A stretch of DNA of 64,000 bases from Candidatus Rokuibacteriota bacterium (GCA_003220685.1 QHTE01000053.1:1-64000); one strand, 5' to 3'. Shown: positions 1-9,385, counted from the stretch's first letter. Notes: a model not told the origin generated them from the sequence alone. Numbers and translations are program-made.

Positions 1-49
1 CTCGCCGAACGCCGCGATGCGAACCCGGGCCCCGCCCTGACGATACGCG

Positions 50-1501
50 TCAATGGCCGACGATCTTCGCCGCGTCTCCGGTGAGCCGCACGATGTGCAG
101 CCCGGTATTGGCGCGGTCGGCCAGGTAGATGTAGCCGCGCTCGTCCGCCTCGACGTTGTTGGTCTGGATTGCGACCTTGCAGCTCCGGGTCGGCTCGGTG
201 ACACAGCGCTCCGCGGTCCGCTCAGTCGTCGCTGGGATGTAGGACGCGGCCTCGCGTGGCGCATAGGGGTTGCGGATGTCCACCGCGCGCACGCCGGCGT
301 TGAAGTACGCGACGAAGACCAGCTTCTTGTAGAAGATCGGGGCGAACGACTCGCTGCTCGAGTGCGGGCCGAAGCGGCCGCCCCGCTTGCAGAAGCCGCC
401 GAGCGACTCGGGCACCTGGAAGGTCGCGACGGAGAACGGACGTGACTCGGTCGTGATGTCGACCAGGAACGTGGCGTGCCGGAACTCGCGGCACTCGTTC
501 GCGATCGCCTCCGAGACGAGCACGACGAAATCGCGCACGTTGCCCTTCGTGTTCGTCGCCCAGTCGCCGATCGTCATCCCCAGCACCGGGAATGCCGTGT
601 GCCCGCCCCAGTTGGGTGACATGTAGAGCCGGCTGATCTCCGGCGCGTTGAGGTTCGCGGGCGTCGGCTCCTTCGGCCCGGCGAGGAGTTTCTGGCGATC
701 GACGATCTGCAGGACGCCGTCGGTGCTGGTGCCGTACGCGATGTAGACGCGATTGCCGAGCACGATCGGTCCGTGCGCCCCCGGCGGCACGGGAGAGCTG
801 CTCGAGCCGGGCTCCTGGCCGGCCAGGCCGAAGTCGCGTACGAAGACGGGCTTCGCCGGATCGCTGAGATCGTAGATCTTCGTCATGCGCGAGGTGCGCC
901 AACCCGACGGCCCGGCCTGCAGGGGATCGGTCTTGGCCAGATCGCCCGAGACGAGATACGCGGTGCCCGTGTCGCACTCCCAGAAGTTCTTGTGCGTGGA
1001 GGTGAGGCCGGTCACGACCGTGCTCGCCTTGCGGGGCTTCGCGGGATCGCTGACGTCCCACACCTCGTGGCCCGAGTTGGGCACCGCGTTGCCGAACGAC
1101 CGCAGCAGATACGTCTTGCCCTGGCGATCGCACACGCGCGCCATCTGCGCGCCGCCCTGCTCGGGGCCGCCGGCCGGGCCGGGGATGTGAGTCAGATAGC
1201 GCGGCCGCGCCGGGTCGGTCACGTCGACGATCGACGTGCCGTTGTCCTCGTCGACGCTGGTAAGCGGATTTCTCGCCTTGCCCCCGTGGTGGCCGACGTA
1301 GGCGATGAAGCGCCCGCCTTGCTTGTGGATCGTCGGCTGGTAGGCCGAGCGCCCCTGGAGATCGTCGTGACCGACCAGCTCCATGTCTCGCGCTTCGGCC
1401 CCGTGACCGCGCGGCGTTTGCGACGAAGCGGGCCCGGACACGAGCGCGATCAGGGCGAGGCCGAGGAAGACCACCGAAAGCCGTCGTAGCCGGGAAGTCA
1501 T
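50..1501 (-). CDS. Secreted LVIVD-repeat-like beta-propeller protein
   Basis: 483-aa ORF with N-terminal signal peptide (MTSRLRRLSVVFLGLALIALVSGPASSQ) and repeated 'IVDVTDPARPRYL', 'VWDVSDPAKPRK', 'IYDLSDPAKPVFV', 'AVDIRNPYAPRE' units. Confidence 0.75.
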   Translation of the reverse strand: MTSRLRRLSVVFLGLALIALVSGPASSQTPRGHGAEARDMELVGHDDLQGRSAYQPTIHKQGGRFIAYVGHHGGKARNPLTSVDEDNGTSIVDVTDPARPRYLTHIPGPAGGPEQGGAQMARVCDRQGKTYLLRSFGNAVPNSGHEVWDVSDPAKPRKASTVVTGLTSTHKNFWECDTGTAYLVSGDLAKTDPLQAGPSGWRTSRMTKIYDLSDPAKPVFVRDFGLAGQEPGSSSSPVPPGAHGPIVLGNRVYIAYGTSTDGVLQIVDRQKLLAGPKEPTPANLNAPEISRLYMSPNWGGHTAFPVLGMTIGDWATNTKGNVRDFVVLVSEAIANECREFRHATFLVDITTESRPFSVATFQVPESLGGFCKRGGRFGPHSSSESFAPIFYKKLVFVAYFNAGVRAVDIRNPYAPREAASYIPATTERTAERCVTEPTRSCKVAIQTNNVEADERGYIYLADRANTGLHIVRLTGDAAKIVGH

Positions 1502-1590
1502 GGGCGGCTCCTTTCAGCGTGCGAGGGGATGATAGCGCGTATCGACGCGCTGACGTTGATCTCGCCGTTCGCGCTCGCTAAAGTTGGCAC

Positions 1591-2166
1591 ATGACGCAAG
1601 CCCCGCTCACGCTGCGGCGCTGGAAGCGGGTCGAGTACGACCGGCTGGTGGACCTCGGGGTCTTCGAGGGCGAGCCTCTGGAGCTGATCGGCGGCCAGCT
1701 CATCGTTGCGGAGCCGAAGGGCGCCTATCACAGCTCGGCGGTGAGCACCGCCGAATATGCCCTGCGGGCGGTCCTTCCACCGGGATGGATCGTGAGAACC
1801 CAGCTGCCCCTGTCGCTCGACGACGAGTCCGAGCCCGAGCCCGATCTGGTCGTCGTTGCGGGCCGCCCGGCCGACTACCGTGAAGCGCACCCCGCGCGCC
1901 CCGCGCTCGCCGTCGAGGTTGCGGATTCGAGCCTCCATTTCGACCGGCACCGCAAGGGCAGCCTCTACGCGCGGGCAGGCATCGAGGATTACTGGATCGT
2001 CAACCTCGTCGATCACGTTCTCGAGATCTACCGAGATCCGAGCCCCGATCCGTCTGCGCTCTATGGATGGCGGTACCGATCCGTCACCACGCTGCCACCG
2101 CCGGCCTTCGCCGTTCCGCGCGCCTTCGCATCGAGCAGGATCGCCGTCGCCGACCTGCTCCCGTAG
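1591..2166 (+). CDS. Uma2 family (DUF820-like) restriction-endonuclease-fold protein
   Basis: Motifs 'LELIGGQLIV', 'EPEPDLVVV', 'LAVEVADSSLHFDRHRKGSLYARAGIEDYWIVNLVD' typical of the Uma2/DUF820 family. Confidence 0.88.
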   Translation: MTQAPLTLRRWKRVEYDRLVDLGVFEGEPLELIGGQLIVAEPKGAYHSSAVSTAEYALRAVLPPGWIVRTQLPLSLDDESEPEPDLVVVAGRPADYREAHPARPALAVEVADSSLHFDRHRKGSLYARAGIEDYWIVNLVDHVLEIYRDPSPDPSALYGWRYRSVTTLPPPAFAVPRAFASSRIAVADLLP

Positions 2167-2192
2167 CGGCAGCGCTCCGCGCCAGCGCGTCG

Positions 2193-3380
2193 CTAGATCG
2201 CGCCTTCGGCGCGCAGCTTCGCGATCTCGCCCTTGGAGTAGCCGAGACCCGCGAGCACCTCGTCGGTGTGCTGGCCCAGACGCGGCGGCGGGGTCTCGAT
2301 GCTCGGTCCGCCGTCGGCGAACTTGAACGCGGCCATCGGCACGGTCACGGGACCCTCGATGCCGTCGATCTTCTCGTGGCGGTGCAGGACGCCCCGCGTT
2401 GCGAGCTGCGGATCTTTCAGTGATTCCGAGAGCCGCCGTACGCGCCCGGCCGGGACGTGGCTCCCCTGGAGGTATTGCTCCCACTCGTCGGCGGTCCGCT
2501 GCGCGATGATCTTCTGAAGCTCTTCGGTCTGCGCGTCGTACAGTTTCTCGCGTTCGTCGTGACTCGACTGCGCGGCGATGTCCGGGCGGCCGACGGCCTG
2601 GAAGAGGCGCTCGTGCTGGCCACGGTTGCCGGCGGCGATCATCAACGGGGCGTCCTTGGCCTCGTAGAGCTGACTGCTGGCGCGGTCCATCTGGTTACCC
2701 TTGGGCTGGGGCTCGTGGCCCGTGCGCATGTACGACGTGATGTGCGAGCCCATCAGCATCAGCGACACGTCGAGCATCGCGCTGTCGATGTGCTGGCCGC
2801 GGCCCGTGCGCTCGCGCTGGAAGAGCGCGGACGAGATCGCGAACGCGCACATCGTGCCGGTGGCGTAGTCGATGACGGGAGCGCCGGTCTTGATCGGGTT
2901 CACGTCCGGCGTGCCGGTCATCGCCATCATCCCCGACGTCGCCTGGATCAGCTGGTCGTAGGCGGTCTGCACGCCGCGCGGGCCTTCCTGGCCGAAGGCG
3001 GTCATCGAGCAGTAGATCAGCCGCGGGTTGAGCGGGCGCAGATCGTCCCAGCCGAGCCCGAGCGCAGGGAACGCGCCGGAGCGCCAGTTCTCGACGAGCA
3101 CGTCGGCGTCTGTCACGAGCTTCTTCAAGATCTCGCGCCCCTTCTCGTGCTTGAGGTTCAACGTGATCGCGCGCTTGTTCGAGGCCTGCGTGAGGAAGCC
3201 CGTGCCCATCTGCTGGCGGTTGAGGGCGCGATCGCCGCCCGAATCGCGGCTCTGATCGTAGTCCGTCGGATGCTCCACCTTGATCACGTCGGCGCCCAGC
3301 AGCGCCAGCTGGTAGGCCGCGAACGGACCGGCCAGCACGTGCGTGATGTCGATGATCTTGATGCCCTCGTACGGTCTCAT
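2193..3380 (-). CDS. CaiB/BaiF family CoA-transferase (class III)
   Basis: 395 aa; 'MRPYEGIKIIDITHVLAGPFAAYQLALLGADVIKVEHP', 'LNLKHEKGREILKKLVTDADVLVENWRSGAFPALGLGWDDL'. Confidence 0.93.
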   Translation of the reverse strand: MRPYEGIKIIDITHVLAGPFAAYQLALLGADVIKVEHPTDYDQSRDSGGDRALNRQQMGTGFLTQASNKRAITLNLKHEKGREILKKLVTDADVLVENWRSGAFPALGLGWDDLRPLNPRLIYCSMTAFGQEGPRGVQTAYDQLIQATSGMMAMTGTPDVNPIKTGAPVIDYATGTMCAFAISSALFQRERTGRGQHIDSAMLDVSLMLMGSHITSYMRTGHEPQPKGNQMDRASSQLYEAKDAPLMIAAGNRGQHERLFQAVGRPDIAAQSSHDEREKLYDAQTEELQKIIAQRTADEWEQYLQGSHVPAGRVRRLSESLKDPQLATRGVLHRHEKIDGIEGPVTVPMAAFKFADGGPSIETPPPRLGQHTDEVLAGLGYSKGEIAKLRAEGAI

Positions 3381-3429
3381 GGCGTCCTCCCCGCGTTGGT
3401 TGCGCTATTCTACAGGCGGGAGGATTCGG

Positions 3430-5040
3430 ATGAGCGGGATCACCGTGCTGAGCCCGTTGGGTGTCAATCGGGTCGGGTCTCAGCCGCTCGCGCCGCGCCT
3501 GCGATCCCTCGACGGCGTCACCCTGGGCGTTCTCAACAACAGCAAGCCGAACTCGCTCGAGCTCCAGCGACGCGTGATCGAGCTGCTCGCCAAGCAACAC
3601 CCCGTGGCCGGCTCCCTGACGAAGCAGAAGCCCAGCGCCGCGATCGGCGCCGAGGGGCTCGACGCGTACGCGAAGGAGGTCGGCGCGGTCATCACCGCGA
3701 TCAGCGACTGAGGCTCGTGCACGTCGTGGTGTATCCACGACTCGGTCGAGCTGGAGCGCAAGGGCATCCCCACGGTGACCATCTGCACCGAGGCGTTCAT
3801 GGGGCTGGCGCGCGAGGAGTCGAAGAATCTGGGGATGCCGGATCTGCCGCTGGCCATCATCACGCACCCGATCGGCGGTGAGTCCATCACGGTCATCCAC
3901 CAGCGCGCCGACGACGCGCTCGCGCAGGTCATTCGCGGCCTGACGGGCGACGCCGCGACCCGTCCGGCCGGCGCCGCGTCGAGCGCGGGACCGACGATGA
4001 ACGAGCGCTTCACGTTCGCCGATGTAGACGAAGCCCTGGAGGCCTTTCACGCGCGGCGGCTCACCGACGGTCTGCCGTTCGTCTTGCCGACCCCCGAGCG
4101 CGTCCAGGCGATGATCGCGGGCTCCGGCCGGCAGCCCGGCGAGGTCATCGCGATCGTGCCGCCCCGTTGGGCCGAAGCCACGGTGGAGAACATCGCGATC
4201 AACGCGGTGATGGCCGGTTGCCGGCCGCAGTACATGCCCGTGCTGATCGCCGCGCTCGAGGCGGCCGCCGATCCGGCGTTCGGCCTCTACAGCGTGCAGG
4301 CGACCACGCATCCCTGCGCGGTCATGATGCTGGTCTCGGGCCCGATGGCGCAGGAGCTCGGGCTCAACTTCCGCCACGGCGCCTTCGGCCCGGGCTTCCG
4401 CGCCAACGCCTCCATCGGACGGGCCATGCGGCTCGTGCTCGTGAACGTGGGCGGCGGCATCCCGGGCGAGGGCGATCAGGCCACGCACGGCTCCCCGGCC
4501 AAGTTCAGCTACTGCGTCGCGGAAAACGAAGTCGCCACGCCCTGGGAGCCGTTCCGGGTGACGCGCGGATTCGCCAGGAGCGACAGCACGGTCACGGTCT
4601 TCTCCGGCGAGGGCCCGCACAACATCAACGATCACGTCTGCACGTCGGCCGAGACCACCTTGACGGTCGTCGCCGACACGATGACGACCGTCGGCCACAA
4701 CAACGCCGGCTCGGTGATCCGCGGCGACGTGCTGGTGGCATTCGGCCCCGAGCACGCGCACACGATCGCCTCGGGCGGCATGTCCAAGGCCGACGTGCAG
4801 AAGTTCCTCTTCGAGCGGGCGCGCAACAAGGTCGGCTTGCTCAAGCTGCGCGCGATGTACAAGGCCGAGAACTGGCCCGACTGGGTGGACCAGAGCGACG
4901 ACGAGGCGCTCTGCCCCATCGTCGGCAAGCCGGAGGATATTCACATCGTCGTCACGGGCGGCCCCGGCAAGCACTCGGCCTTCATCCCGACCTTCGGCAC
5001 CTCGAAGTCGGTCACCCGGAAAATCCAGCCGAGGCGCTAG
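3430..5040 (+). CDS. UGSC-family selenoprotein with in-frame UGA (Sec) at 3709-3711, fused to a C-terminal domain of unknown function
   Basis: The ORF ending at 3711 and the ORF starting at 3775 share one frame. Reading through the TGA gives ...VGAVITAISD-U-GSCTSWCIHDSVELERKGIPTVTICTEAFMGLAREES..., with no other stop until 5040. ATG at 3430 has an upstream purine-rich RBS (gggagg). A SECIS-like hairpin starts directly after the UGA. Confidence 0.88.
3712..3752 (+). promoter_or_regulatory. Bacterial SECIS-like RNA hairpin
   Basis: Inner stem GTCGTGG (3723-3729)/CCACGAC (3735-3741), 7 perfect bp, apical loop TGTAT with G in the second position. Outer stem GCTCG (3713-3717)/CGAGC (3747-3751), extendable by a G-U pair. 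Apical loop begins 18 nt after the UGA. Confidence 0.75.
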
Positions 5041-5582
5041 ACCTTCAGCACCTCGGCGCCCGGCGCCGCCTCGAGCTCGCAGGCGTTGACCGTCATCGCC
5101 AGCATGCTGTAGTAGCCGATCGCGCCGGTGAGCTGGATGAAGCCGTCGTTGCCGAACCGACCGATCAGCGCCTTCACGGTCGGCTCGTCGACCCGGTGCT
5201 GCCGCATGAGCTGGCGCGTGAACTCGACGATCTGGGCGTCCTCCGACGGAATGCCGCGGCTGTGGTTCTCGCGGATCGCGGTGATCGTCGACTCCGGCAC
5301 ACCGAGCCGCCGGGCGCCGCCCGCCTGCGCGCCCCAGACGTACACGGCCTCGAGCTCGCGCGCGACCGTCATCGCGGCGAGCACACGCACGCGCATGTCG
5401 AGCGAGCCCTCGAACCGCACGTAGGCGCCGAGGTGCGCGAGCCGGCCGGCCAGCTCGGGCGAGTGCAGGAACATCGTGAACGGCCCCTGCAGCGCGCCGC
5501 GGCTCGCGACGATCGAGTCGACGATCGCCTGGTCCTTCGCGGCGACCTGGTTCTTGCTGGTGATCGGTGTCAGCCTTGCCAT
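5037..5582 (-). CDS. Carboxymuconolactone decarboxylase (CMD/AhpD-like) family protein
   Basis: 181 aa; 'RVRVLAAMTVARELEAVYVWGAQAGGARRLGV' ... 'VEFTRQLMRQHRVDEPTVKALIGRFGNDGFIQLTGAIGYYSMLAMTVNACE'; no CxxC. Confidence 0.82.
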   Translation of the reverse strand: MARLTPITSKNQVAAKDQAIVDSIVASRGALQGPFTMFLHSPELAGRLAHLGAYVRFEGSLDMRVRVLAAMTVARELEAVYVWGAQAGGARRLGVPESTITAIRENHSRGIPSEDAQIVEFTRQLMRQHRVDEPTVKALIGRFGNDGFIQLTGAIGYYSMLAMTVNACELEAAPGAEVLKV

Positions 5583-5598
5583 GATCTCCTCCTCATGC

Positions 5599-7917
5599 TC
5601 ATGCGAGTCCGGCCTCTCGAAGCAGGGTGTAGACCCGGTGCGGCGTGAGCACCGGATTCGTGACGTCGAGTCGCCCCCCGAAGGCGTCCGCGACGGCGTT
5701 GGCGAGCGCCGCGGTCGGCGGGCCGGTGGCGCCCTCGCCGACCCCGCGCACGCCGAGCGGGTTGTGATCGGTCGCGAAGTGCAGGTGCTCCATCACGAGC
5801 GGCGGCATGTCCTCCGCCCGGGGGATAGGGTAGTCCATGAGCGTGTTCGTGAGGAGCTGGCCGTCGTCGCCGTGGACGATGTGCTCGCCGAGCGCGACCC
5901 CGAGGCCCTGGGCGAAGCCCCCCACGATCTGGCCGTCGACGATCACCGGATGGAGCTGGCGGCCGCAGTCGTGCACGATCGCGTAGCGGAGAATGGCGAC
6001 CCGCCCGGTCTCCGCGTCGACCTCGACGACCGCCGCGTGGACGCCGCTCGACCACGTCACCGTCGGCGGCGAGTAGAACTTCGTGGCCCAGAGCCCGGGA
6101 CCGCCGAGCTCGACGAGGCCGCGATCGGTCAGCGCCGCGCGAGCGACCTGGGCGAGGGGAATCGCGCGCGCGGGCGTGCCGACCACGAACGCACGACCGT
6201 CCTCGATCCGCACGTCGTCCGGCGCGCACTCGAGGAGGCGGGACGCGACGCGACACGCCTTCACCTTCACGTCGGCGGCCGCGACCGCCACCGCGTTGCC
6301 GGTGTTCACCGCGACCCGGCTGGCTCCCGTCCCGTAGCCGAAGGGCACCAGCGTGGTGTCGCCGCCGCGGACGCGGATGTCGTCGAACGCGGCGCCGAGA
6401 TACTCCGCGCACACCTGGGCGAACACGGTCTCGTGGCCCTGACCCGAGCCCGACACGCCGATGAGCACCTCGACGTGACCGCGATCGTCGACCTTGACGG
6501 TCGCCCACTCGCCGGGACGCACGCTGCCCCCTGCTTCGAGGTATCCCGCGATCCCCAGCCCGATCCGTCGGCCCTCGGCGCGCAGGTCGCGCTGGCGCTT
6601 CCGCCAGCCCGCGTAGTCGATCAGGTCGAGCGCCCGACGGAGCTCGAGCGGGTAGTCGCCGCCGTCGTAGCTCACGGCGACGCCGTCTCGGTACACGAGG
6701 CCGGGCCGATAGGGCATGTCCGCCGGCGCGATCTGGTTTCTCGCCCGGACCTCAGCGGGGTCGAGGCCGAGCTTGGCCGCGAGCCGATCGAGCAGCCGCT
6801 CGACGACCAGAATCGCCTCCGGCCGGCCGGCGCCGCGGTACGGCGCGGTCGGCGTCTTGTTGGTGACCACCGAGAAGCCCTCGGCGCGGAACGCCGGGAC
6901 CCGGTACTGAGACGGCAGGTGATTGATCGTGTTCGTCGGCTCGTGGACGGAGAAGTAGTGATAGGCGCCGACGTCTTTCACGATCCGTACATCGAGGCCC
7001 AGGATGCGCCCCTCGCGTGTCGCCGCGAGCCGGGCGTGATGCGATTGCTGGCGCGCCTGATGGGAGCTCGACAGGAACTCCGTGCGCGTCTGGATCCACT
7101 TCACGGGGCGGCCGAGGTGATGCGCGAGCAAGGGGACGAGCACGTCCTCCGGGTAGATCCCTTCCTTGGGCCCGAAGCCGCCGCCGGTGTCCGGCGCGAT
7201 GACGCGCACGCTCTCGGCCGGCAGCCCGAGCCGCGCCGCGACGACGCCGCGCAAGTGGTAGGGCGCCTGGTGTGCCGCCCACACGGTCATCGCGCCGGTG
7301 GCCGGATCGAACGCCGCGCAGAGGCCACGCGTCTCGATCGCCATCGAGGTCACGCGCCCGTGAGAGGGATGGTCCTCGACGACCGCGTCGGCGTCGGCGA
7401 ACGCGCGATCGACGTCGCCGATCACCTTGGCGACCTGGCCGACGACGTTGCTCGTGCCGTCGTGGACCTGCGGCGACGTCGCGGCCATCGCGGCCTCGGC
7501 GTCGATGACGGCGGGCCGCGGCTCGTACTCGATCCGGATCAGCTCGGCGGCGTCGGCCGCCTGGTACGGATCCGGACCGATCACCGCGGCGATCGGCTCG
7601 CCGACGTAGCGGACTTCGTCGCGGGCGAGCGGCCGCTGCGCGCGTGGAGTGTCCAGGCGGACGTAGGGATTCGTCCTGTCGGCGCGCGCCGCGGGGAGGG
7701 GCTCGGCGAGCCCGGGCAGATCGTCGGCGAAGAAGACGACGACCCCGGGGAGCTTGCGCGCCGCCTCCGCATCGATGGCGACGATCCGTGCCCGCGCGTG
7801 CGTGGAGCGGACGACGGTGAGATGGGCGATGCCGGGTGGGGCGATGTCGTCGATGAAGCGGCCGCGGCCGGTGATGAGCCGCTCGTCTTCCTTGCGCCGG
7901 GGGGATTGACCGATCAC
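5599..7917 (-). CDS. Xanthine dehydrogenase/CO-dehydrogenase-type molybdopterin-binding large subunit
   Basis: 'GQSPRRKEDERLITGRGRFIDDI', 'GGGFGPKEGIYPEDVLVPLLA', 'GVRGVGEGATGPPTAALANAVADAFG'. GTG start at 7917 overlaps the stop of the upstream TPR gene (GTGA). Confidence 0.92.
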   Translation of the reverse strand: MIGQSPRRKEDERLITGRGRFIDDIAPPGIAHLTVVRSTHARARIVAIDAEAARKLPGVVVFFADDLPGLAEPLPAARADRTNPYVRLDTPRAQRPLARDEVRYVGEPIAAVIGPDPYQAADAAELIRIEYEPRPAVIDAEAAMAATSPQVHDGTSNVVGQVAKVIGDVDRAFADADAVVEDHPSHGRVTSMAIETRGLCAAFDPATGAMTVWAAHQAPYHLRGVVAARLGLPAESVRVIAPDTGGGFGPKEGIYPEDVLVPLLAHHLGRPVKWIQTRTEFLSSSHQARQQSHHARLAATREGRILGLDVRIVKDVGAYHYFSVHEPTNTINHLPSQYRVPAFRAEGFSVVTNKTPTAPYRGAGRPEAILVVERLLDRLAAKLGLDPAEVRARNQIAPADMPYRPGLVYRDGVAVSYDGGDYPLELRRALDLIDYAGWRKRQRDLRAEGRRIGLGIAGYLEAGGSVRPGEWATVKVDDRGHVEVLIGVSGSGQGHETVFAQVCAEYLGAAFDDIRVRGGDTTLVPFGYGTGASRVAVNTGNAVAVAAADVKVKACRVASRLLECAPDDVRIEDGRAFVVGTPARAIPLAQVARAALTDRGLVELGGPGLWATKFYSPPTVTWSSGVHAAVVEVDAETGRVAILRYAIVHDCGRQLHPVIVDGQIVGGFAQGLGVALGEHIVHGDDGQLLTNTLMDYPIPRAEDMPPLVMEHLHFATDHNPLGVRGVGEGATGPPTAALANAVADAFGGRLDVTNPVLTPHRVYTLLREAGLA

Positions 7918-8411
7918 CGCGTCACGCCCGTCCTCTTGCGATAGGCCGCGATCTCGCGCTCGAGGTCGCCGAGCTCCTCGCACGGCAGCAGGCAGATTCG
8001 GCGCAGCGCGGCCAGGTGCTCCTCAGCGCGCGCGAGGTCGCCGACTATCAGGTAGGCTTCCCCCGCGTACTCGTGGGCGCCGCGGTGGCGGGGGTTCAGC
8101 TCGAGCGCGCGCCGATAGTGCGCGAGCGCGGCGTCGAGCTGTCCGAGATTGCGATAGGAGTAGCCGAGGTAGTTCTCGAGGTCGGCGTTGTCAGGGTCGC
8201 GCAACGCGGCCTGTTTGAAGCGCCGGCCGGCTTCGCTCCAATCCTTGCGGTCGAGCGCCTCCTTGCCGGCCGTGAAGTCCGGGTCGGTCGCCGCTGCTTC
8301 CGGTTTGGTTTCGGTCGGCTCGGCGAACACCGGCGCACCGCTGCCGGCCGTCGCGGCGAACGCCAGCCAGACGATCCACCGGCCCCAGCGATGTCGGTCC
8401 CGCGCCTTCAT
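7914..8411 (-). CDS. Secreted tetratricopeptide-repeat protein
   Basis: 165 aa with signal-like N-terminus; TPR 'NADLENYLGYSYRNLGQLDAALAHYRRALELNPRHRGAHEYAGEAYL'. Confidence 0.85.
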   Translation of the reverse strand: MKARDRHRWGRWIVWLAFAATAGSGAPVFAEPTETKPEAAATDPDFTAGKEALDRKDWSEAGRRFKQAALRDPDNADLENYLGYSYRNLGQLDAALAHYRRALELNPRHRGAHEYAGEAYLIVGDLARAEEHLAALRRICLLPCEELGDLEREIAAYRKRTGVTR

Positions 8412-8737
8412 ACAGCCTCCGGTCGTCCAGAGTGCGACATGGATCTTATACCGCTGCGGCGCGGCCTGCGGACCCGTCTCAAGAGTGTGAAAACAGCCGT
8501 GGTGGCTCTTGCCCGGGAACCGAGGACTGGAGCCGCCCGTTTATGGGGCGATCCCGATATGGAGCGGGCAGACCGCCTCCCATAGCGATTCCGGGCCAAC
8601 GAGGTGCCTTCGTCCTCACTGATCGTCGCTTGAAATTCACTTGAACTGCCAGGGGAGGGGGTGTCCTTTAGGTCGATCGATACAACGGAAGCCCGTGGAC
8701 GCGGGGAAGTCTCACTCAACCCGTAAGGGAGGACGCC

Positions 8738-9343
8738 ATGCGCCGGGACAAGCTCATCAAAACCGTGCTGGTCGCCACGCTCGTCGGGTTCTCAGCGAGC
8801 TACGCCTACGCCGAGGAATTTTTCGCGCGCTTGAACGGGTTCCAGGAGATCGGAGCGCTGGCCGGTCCAACCGGGGCGATCCGATCCAACGGCACGGGCA
8901 CCTTGCATCTCAGCCTCAATGAGACGGCCGGGACGGCAACTTTCACCCTGACCTATTCAAACGTGGGCACCACGGCGCCGGGTACCGGCAATGTGACGCA
9001 GGCGCACATCCATTTCGGTAAAAAGCATGTGGCCGGTGGAGTCATGGTGTTCTTTTGTACGAACCTGGGTAACGGTCCCGCCGGGACGCAGGCATGCCCG
9101 AATCTCGGGGCCGCGACCGCAACCGTGACCGGTACCTTCACGAACGCGAGCGTCGTGGCCATTCCTACCCAGAACGTCACGGCTGGAGAGTTCGACGCGC
9201 TCGTCGACGCGCTGAGGTCGAATACCGCCTACGCCAACATCCACACGAGCGCTTTCCCGGCGGGCGAGATCCGCGGCCAGATCCACAGGGTGCGCGGTGA
9301 TCACGACGACAAGGAGCACGACGACAAGGATCACGGCCGGTAA
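8738..9343 (+). CDS. CHRD domain-containing secreted protein with His/Asp-rich C-terminal tail
   Basis: Signal peptide; 'ARLNGFQEIGA', 'VTQAHIHFGKKHVAGGVMVFFC', 'YANIHTSAFPAGEIRGQI' are CHRD signatures; tail DHDDKEHDDKDHGR. Confidence 0.9.
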   Translation: MRRDKLIKTVLVATLVGFSASYAYAEEFFARLNGFQEIGALAGPTGAIRSNGTGTLHLSLNETAGTATFTLTYSNVGTTAPGTGNVTQAHIHFGKKHVAGGVMVFFCTNLGNGPAGTQACPNLGAATATVTGTFTNASVVAIPTQNVTAGEFDALVDALRSNTAYANIHTSAFPAGEIRGQIHRVRGDHDDKEHDDKDHGR

Positions 9344-9355
9344 GTCGACACACGG

Positions 9356-9385
9356 CCACTCGGGGCTCTCGTGAGCCCCGAGTGG
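9356..9385. terminator. Bidirectional hairpin between convergent genes
   Basis: CCACTCGGGGCTC-TCGT-GAGCCCCGAGTGG, 13-bp perfect stem, between the + strand gene ending 9343 and the - strand gene ending 9394. Confidence 0.8.

Noticed and set aside
2695-4974. 759-aa - strand ORF spanning the UGSC selenoprotein gene
   Set aside because: Arg/Asp/His-rich translation without domains; antisense to two genes with clear coding signal.
3775-5040. Treating the post-TGA ORF as an independent gene starting at ATG 3775
   Set aside because: It would discard the GSCTSWCIHDSVELERKGIPTV segment and leave the upstream ORF without its active site; readthrough with SECIS explains both better.
5476-7944. 822-aa + strand ORF opposite the molybdenum hydroxylase
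   Set aside because: Antisense shadow ORF, common in high-GC DNA: low-complexity R/A/G/H-rich translation, no recognisable motif; the minus-strand protein has clear family motifs.
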